Of a stretch of 64,000 nucleotides of DNA, positions 59,068-64,000 are shown piece by piece. Position numbers and translations under genes: made by a program. The first letter of the stretch is position 1. Every line of letters starts with the position of its first letter. The notes under the pieces are model-generated. The model made no database searches. It had not been told where the DNA came from and saw nothing but the letters and a program-made list of their open reading frames with translations. The DNA is from an uncultured Clostridia bacterium (GTDB taxonomy: Bacteria > Bacillota > Clostridia > UBA1212), in NCBI GenBank assembly GCA_947304585.1, contig CAMZBI010000006.1, positions 18,393 to 82,392 on the forward strand. Reading direction: 5' to 3'.

Positions 59068-60177
59068 TCAGCGGTATTTGTTGGCGATGCCGTGGAGCCT
59101 GTCAAGATTTCCGAGGATGTCTTTGACAAGCTTGAACTGGTTCCTGGCCCTCACCAGATTGTGCTCCGGGTATTTCGTGGAGAAGTAGGTGTCACCGTCA
59201 AGGTAATCCGAAAGGAATCTTATTCCGCATTCGTAGGTAAGAATTGCGGCTGCCTCCGGGAGGAGATCCAGTTCTTCCGGCGTGAGGAAATCCCTTGCCC
59301 CGCCAATGTATCCCTCGCAGTATTTGTCGAAATTGAGCTCCAGAAAATGGACTTTGGAAAGATCCGCCTCATCCTCTGCTGCGGAGGACCCGCCGGCTCT
59401 TAAAGCGTCGCCAAAGTCGTAAAGAGCGCTTCCCGGCATTACGGTGTCAAGATCTATAAGACACATAACTTCACGGGTGTCTTTGTCGATCATGATGTTG
59501 GAAAGTTTCGTATCGTTGTGGGTGACACGAAGGGGCAACGCGCCGCTCCTCAGCCGGTCAATGATCATGCCTGTGATGTTTTCCTGAGAGAGGGCAAATT
59601 CGATATCCTCCCTGCAATTGTCAGCCCGGCCGGACCGGTTCTCGCTGATGGCGGTCTTAAGATTTTTAAAACGGTTTCTGGTGTCGTGAAAACCGGGAAT
59701 GACTTCGCAAAGTTTTGAGGCGTCAAAATCGGACAGCATCCTTTGAAAATCCGCCAACGCTCCGCCGGCCTGAACGTAGGTTGCAGGCGTCACCTCCACA
59801 ACGTCAAGGTTCACGGAATTGGGAAGGAACAGGTAGCAGCGCCAATAGTACCCCTCCGGGTCAACGTAATATACCTTGTCCTGAACCGACTTCATGAGGG
59901 TCAGGGTGGCCGCCTTCGGGTCTCTTCCGGCTTCAACGGCGCTCTTTGCCGCGTGCTCCGTGACCAGCATGATGTTGTTCATGAGGCCCTCGGGATCCTT
60001 GAAAATGGACGTGTTGATGCGCTGGAAGATGTAATGGCCCCGGAAAGTCCCCGCAAGGGTCCTGTCTTTGACCTCGTAGGTCCTGTTTATGTGGCCGCTC
60101 TCGATCTTGGTTATTTCAAGTTCGCCGTAGTTTTCTATGTCCGTGTAAAAACTTTTGATTACGTCAACTGAGATCAT
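59068..60177 (-). CDS. Aminoglycoside-phosphotransferase-fold sugar kinase (N-acetylhexosamine 1-kinase/NahK-like)
   Basis: GHINRTYEV; LRVTHNDTKLSNIMIDKDTREVMCLIDLDTVMPGSALYDFGDALR; start at 60177. Confidence 0.82.
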   Translation of the reverse strand: MISVDVIKSFYTDIENYGELEITKIESGHINRTYEVKDRTLAGTFRGHYIFQRINTSIFKDPEGLMNNIMLVTEHAAKSAVEAGRDPKAATLTLMKSVQDKVYYVDPEGYYWRCYLFLPNSVNLDVVEVTPATYVQAGGALADFQRMLSDFDASKLCEVIPGFHDTRNRFKNLKTAISENRSGRADNCREDIEFALSQENITGMIIDRLRSGALPLRVTHNDTKLSNIMIDKDTREVMCLIDLDTVMPGSALYDFGDALRAGGSSAAEDEADLSKVHFLELNFDKYCEGYIGGARDFLTPEELDLLPEAAAILTYECGIRFLSDYLDGDTYFSTKYPEHNLVRARNQFKLVKDILGNLDRLHGIANKYR

Positions 60178-62020
60178 AACTAATATTAAATTCCTCCGTG
60201 TCAAAATCTACCGTAACAGAAACGCCTCCCTCAAATACGGAGCGCTGTTTTCTGGGGTTGCCGTCAATAAATTCGTGGGAGAGAAGCTCTTTGTCCCAGA
60301 CCTTTTCCTGAAGATCAAGGGCAATGCGGGCAAGCCTGCTGCCCTCGTCGCTCATGCCCGCGCCAACGTAAACCGTTCCTCCCGTGAGCAGGGCGTAAAG
60401 GTAGCCGCTGTCGGATGCGGGGATGTGCCAGCCGCCTCTTGTGCCGATACCGAACCAGGGCACTATAAGGCAGTCATGATATACCAGGGTGAAGAGCGGA
60501 ATCGGCAGGCCCACCGCTTTGCCGTTTGTGGACGAGAGCTCGTCCACCGCAAGAGGCGCGTGATGGCAGAGCACAAAGGAGGGCAGCACGCAGTCCACCG
60601 CCTCCTCGGACGAGGTGATGATCCCTTTGTTGTTCAGATAGTCGTAGCACTCCCGCCTGTATTTGACGCAGTCCTTTCTCGTGACCGTGTGCTTTTCGTT
60701 GAAGCACTCGTCAAGGTCCACCACCGAGAACACGTCAAGGTAGGTCCCGTCGATCTGTATGCCCAGCTCGTCAAAGGTCTTGTAGTTTCTTCTCACGTAC
60801 TGAGGGCAGAGCTCCGGACACATAAAGGTCTGGGGACCGCCGCACCACACGTTGTAGCATTCGTAGTTTCCGGCCTCGTCCACCGCCACGTTGTCAAGGT
60901 CAAAAGAATCCGCCTCGAAATAGTAGTCCCTGAACTGGTCGTGGATACCGAATCTGTACCCCAGCTCCCGGCACTTGTCGGACAGGTCTTTCATGCCTTC
61001 CGGGCCTCCCGCTTCGGGGCAGGGCGGGAAGAGATCCGGGTGGAGCCTGTCGTAGCCTTTCTTTCCCCAGCCGTCAAGGTGGAGATATGCCTTCTCAAAG
61101 CCCTCTCTCCGGAGCTTTTCCATTTTCTCGCCAATGGTGGAGAATTTGCAGACCCATTGGTTCCAGTCAGGGTGTTCTTTGTTGTAAGCCTGGGAATCCG
61201 GGTGGATCATGGTGCAGATACCGTCGTGGACGATTGGCGTGCCTATCATATATGCGGCGTTTGGATTGGCTTCAAATTTCTGACGCAGAGTCACGAAATC
61301 CCCGTGCTCCCGGACATAGGTCCTATAGATCTTGGCGAAAAGATTGTAGTCCGCCTTCTCCGGGAAGCGGTAGCTGAGCTTTCTGCGGTCTCTCACGGAG
61401 TAATGGCCAAGGGAAGGTCTCCAATATGGCACCAGCGTTGTGTCGCCGCCCGGAACGTGGTCAACGAAGCAGCAGGCGTCCCAGGGGGTCTCAAAGATCA
61501 TCATGCAGCCGGAACCGTTTCTGATCTGGCCGGCAAAGGGCATGTAATAGTCTCTTGAGAGCATCCTCCAGGCCTGGTAGCAGGGGACCTTGCCGTCCCA
61601 GCGGGCGGGGAGCAGCACGCCCTGCATCTTGGGCAGGACCGTTGCGCCGTTGTCAGTGTTGAACTCCAAAGGTGCGGGCCAGTGGATGAATTCGATGTCG
61701 GAGGAGATATCACCTCTTACGAAAAACTCGCAATGGAGGGTGTTGTCGTATCGTTCCAAGTAAAGGTAAGTCACCACAACGATGCCGCTCTCCGGGAAGG
61801 AGTAGACCGCCTTCACTCCGGAAACGGTGCCGGTCTCATAGGCCGAGGATTCGCATTTGGCGTCGCTGAAGGGCAGAGAACCGAATTTTCTTGACGTTAC
61901 ATAAGGGGTGACGCCCGGCTTCGTTCTCCAGACCTCAACACCGTTGTCTGCCGAGAAAAGCAAAAGGTCCGGGTCATATGATACGGTCAGATGATCTGAT
62001 TTCAATAAATAGGCTGACAT
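60164..62020 (-). CDS. Putative glycoside hydrolase (DUF5696 / GH129-like)
   Basis: TIM-barrel-like 'KAYLHLDGWGKKGYDRLHPDLFPPCPEAGG', 'LGIQIDGTYLDVFSVVDLDECFNEKH'; start at ATG 62020 after AAAAGGAG. Confidence 0.65.
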   Translation of the reverse strand: MSAYLLKSDHLTVSYDPDLLLFSADNGVEVWRTKPGVTPYVTSRKFGSLPFSDAKCESSAYETGTVSGVKAVYSFPESGIVVVTYLYLERYDNTLHCEFFVRGDISSDIEFIHWPAPLEFNTDNGATVLPKMQGVLLPARWDGKVPCYQAWRMLSRDYYMPFAGQIRNGSGCMMIFETPWDACCFVDHVPGGDTTLVPYWRPSLGHYSVRDRRKLSYRFPEKADYNLFAKIYRTYVREHGDFVTLRQKFEANPNAAYMIGTPIVHDGICTMIHPDSQAYNKEHPDWNQWVCKFSTIGEKMEKLRREGFEKAYLHLDGWGKKGYDRLHPDLFPPCPEAGGPEGMKDLSDKCRELGYRFGIHDQFRDYYFEADSFDLDNVAVDEAGNYECYNVWCGGPQTFMCPELCPQYVRRNYKTFDELGIQIDGTYLDVFSVVDLDECFNEKHTVTRKDCVKYRRECYDYLNNKGIITSSEEAVDCVLPSFVLCHHAPLAVDELSSTNGKAVGLPIPLFTLVYHDCLIVPWFGIGTRGGWHIPASDSGYLYALLTGGTVYVGAGMSDEGSRLARIALDLQEKVWDKELLSHEFIDGNPRKQRSVFEGGVSVTVDFDTEEFNISYDLS

Positions 62021-62099
62021 ACTTAAACTCCTTTTCGTTGTAACAGTAATTGCACCGGAAGGGGGTCCCGGAAGCATTGGCGTGTAGCTTAAAAAAGCC

Positions 62100-63746
62100 T
62101 TATTTTACGTGCTTTTTGATCTCTGCGTTGATCCTTTCCCTAAGACCAAGCACAAAATCTCTGTTGTAGGGATATTTGTCGAATCTGACAGGCTCGATCC
62201 CGTCTTCCACAAGTGCCACAGTTCCGTCTCTTCCGATGAGATCCTCCAGAAGGTAAAGGGCCCTCATGTCCTGAAGCCCGTCAAAGAAGACGACCTCACG
62301 GAGGGAAGGCATGGGTGTTTCCTCGCGACCGGGGTACACTGAGAAGGTGTCTCCCGAGGGGACAAACCCGTCGCCGTCGGTGGAGAGGAAGGGATTGATC
62401 TTTGTGAAAGAGAGGAAAGAATTGTAGAAATTGTAGCCCCACTGAAGGAATCCTGCGATCCGGAATTTCCAGAACTGGACGCCGATGGCCCGGTTCCTTG
62501 CGGAGGGCATTGAAAAATATCTGTTGGAGACCCCGTCCCACTGACCGCAGCAATAATACGTCCAGAGGCCCGGCACGTTGTGGGCTATGAACGGTTCGAT
62601 GTGGTCATTGGCGGGTATCGGAATGTCGCACACCCCTTTTTCGTAGAATTCGTAATCGGACAGGGCGTCCATGACAGGCCTCCCCATCAGAAGAGGCTTG
62701 ACGACGGATGAAAGCTTTCCGTAGTGGGCCATGTTGCTTTCGGAGGGCTCGTCCGAGATGTGGAAATAACACCTGTCGAGTCTTTTCTTGCGTTTCAGAT
62801 AGCGGGTCAGGGCCGGCAGGAACTGCCTGAGGAAAGAGATGTACTCCGGACTGTCCGCGTCGTTTTCCCAGCCGAAGATCCTTTGGTAAACACCGTCTTT
62901 TACAGCCCAGACCTGGGGGCATTTGGCGGCGCCCCACTGGGAGAAGAGGTGGTTGATCTCGAAATACCGGATACCGTTTTCCTCGCAGAGGGCGATCCAC
63001 TTGCCAAGCCTTGAAAAATCAAAACTGTAGCGCTCGCCGTCCACCCGGATCTTCGCCAACTGCACGTTGGTCCTGTAAATGGAAGGAAAGGTGTCCAACT
63101 CCGGAGAAAGCACCGGCGTGAGTATCATGTTCTGGCCGTATCTTGAGGCGTTCTTAACGAAAGCGGCAATAATCTTCCAGAGCCTTCTGTCGTAGTCGCC
63201 CGTCGCGTAATAGTCCTTCAGGCAGTCCACGTGGAACCACTGGGTGAATATGAAATCTTTTTCGGGAAGGTCGGCGCCAATGATTTCGCAGTCAACCGTC
63301 AGCCTTTCGACCCCTCCGGGGGACGTCAAAGCAAAGGTGACCGGATAGTTCCCCGCAGGAAATCTTCCGTCCGGCTCCACCTCCACCCAAATGGCGTTCA
63401 GAGAATTGCTCTTGAGGATCCGCTCGCCTTCGCTCATTGGCTCGAGAACGTCCGGAAAGAGTCCGGGAGCAGTTCTTTCAAAGTCGCCGTCGCAGCAGTT
63501 GTCCCTCAGCGGGTGCTCGGAAGGCACGCAGCGCACCTTGTAAAGCTTTATAGCTTCTTTAAGGGGTGATTCTATGCTAATATTCGTTGGACTTGATGCA
63601 AGGCTGGTGCCGGAATCGGAGTCGTAACAGATCTGAAAAGAATAGCGCTCATTCCTAAGCATCGAAAAGGAACGCAGTTCTTTAAAGTCTCCGGCGGACA
63701 AATCCGGAAAACACCTGTCAAGAGAAGAAATGATCCTGTAAAGCAT
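62100..63746 (-). CDS. DUF4091 (GH123-like) putative glycoside hydrolase
   Basis: RCYFHISDEPSESNMAHYGKL (DE pair), GVQFWKFRIAGFLQWGYNFYNSF, C-terminal FDGLQDMRALYLLE. Confidence 0.8.
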   Translation of the reverse strand: MLYRIISSLDRCFPDLSAGDFKELRSFSMLRNERYSFQICYDSDSGTSLASSPTNISIESPLKEAIKLYKVRCVPSEHPLRDNCCDGDFERTAPGLFPDVLEPMSEGERILKSNSLNAIWVEVEPDGRFPAGNYPVTFALTSPGGVERLTVDCEIIGADLPEKDFIFTQWFHVDCLKDYYATGDYDRRLWKIIAAFVKNASRYGQNMILTPVLSPELDTFPSIYRTNVQLAKIRVDGERYSFDFSRLGKWIALCEENGIRYFEINHLFSQWGAAKCPQVWAVKDGVYQRIFGWENDADSPEYISFLRQFLPALTRYLKRKKRLDRCYFHISDEPSESNMAHYGKLSSVVKPLLMGRPVMDALSDYEFYEKGVCDIPIPANDHIEPFIAHNVPGLWTYYCCGQWDGVSNRYFSMPSARNRAIGVQFWKFRIAGFLQWGYNFYNSFLSFTKINPFLSTDGDGFVPSGDTFSVYPGREETPMPSLREVVFFDGLQDMRALYLLEDLIGRDGTVALVEDGIEPVRFDKYPYNRDFVLGLRERINAEIKKHVK

Positions 63747-64000
63747 TTAAACTGACCTCCGGAAACAGTATTTCCAAGTGTTTTGATTGTATCAAATTTT
63801 CCTCCCTGGCGCAAGGAAAAACGACCCCGCAGGGAAGCCCGGGCCCGATCCCGGAGGACGGAAAATGCATTGGCGGGAAAAGGGAAAAACGCAGTCCGTC
63901 TTCCGGAGCAACCCGTAAAAAACCCGGAAAAAACAGGGAAAAGCTGCCAGGGCAATCGCTTAATGCATTAGGATAAAAAAATTTCAAACACTTTCAAACA

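Noticed and set aside
60155-61558. 467-aa plus-strand ORF
   Set aside because: Antisense to the DUF5696/GH129-like gene, which has a good RBS and start.

Overview
This 64 kb window looks like a Clostridia/Firmicutes-type chromosome; that assignment is inferred from gene content and promoter style. Most of it is ordinary housekeeping: queA, gltX, ybaK-like, hom-thrC, rpoB-rpoC, a sugar ABC transporter, a Na/Pi cotransporter, tRNA-His(GUG), a complete hisZGDCBHAF-hisIE operon followed by a PurO-type IMP cyclohydrolase and a stand-alone AICAR transformylase, an SbcD/SbcC-like pair, type III glutamine synthetase, and a carbohydrate cluster (DUF4091, DUF5696/GH129-like, NahK-like kinase, PfkB kinase). 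Signals beyond ordinary genes: (1) the non-palindromic octamer CATTGGCG/CGCCAATG occurs at least 40 times (about 2 expected), in both orientations, in genes and spacers, but not in rpoBC; (2) an unannotated locus resembling a type I toxin-antitoxin system at 35.68-36.05 kb, with a 37-aa membrane peptide, a convergent small RNA with a consensus promoter and terminator, and a toxin leader with mutually exclusive hairpins; (3) a duplicated structured non-coding element downstream of tRNA-His whose two copies show compensatory base changes; (4) arrays of short modular GC-rich hairpins at several 3' intergenic sites, one of which supplies the C-terminus of an FRG-domain protein; (5) rpoBC detached from rplJL, with a long acidic tail on RpoC. 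All counts and alignments were made by eye; no searches were run.
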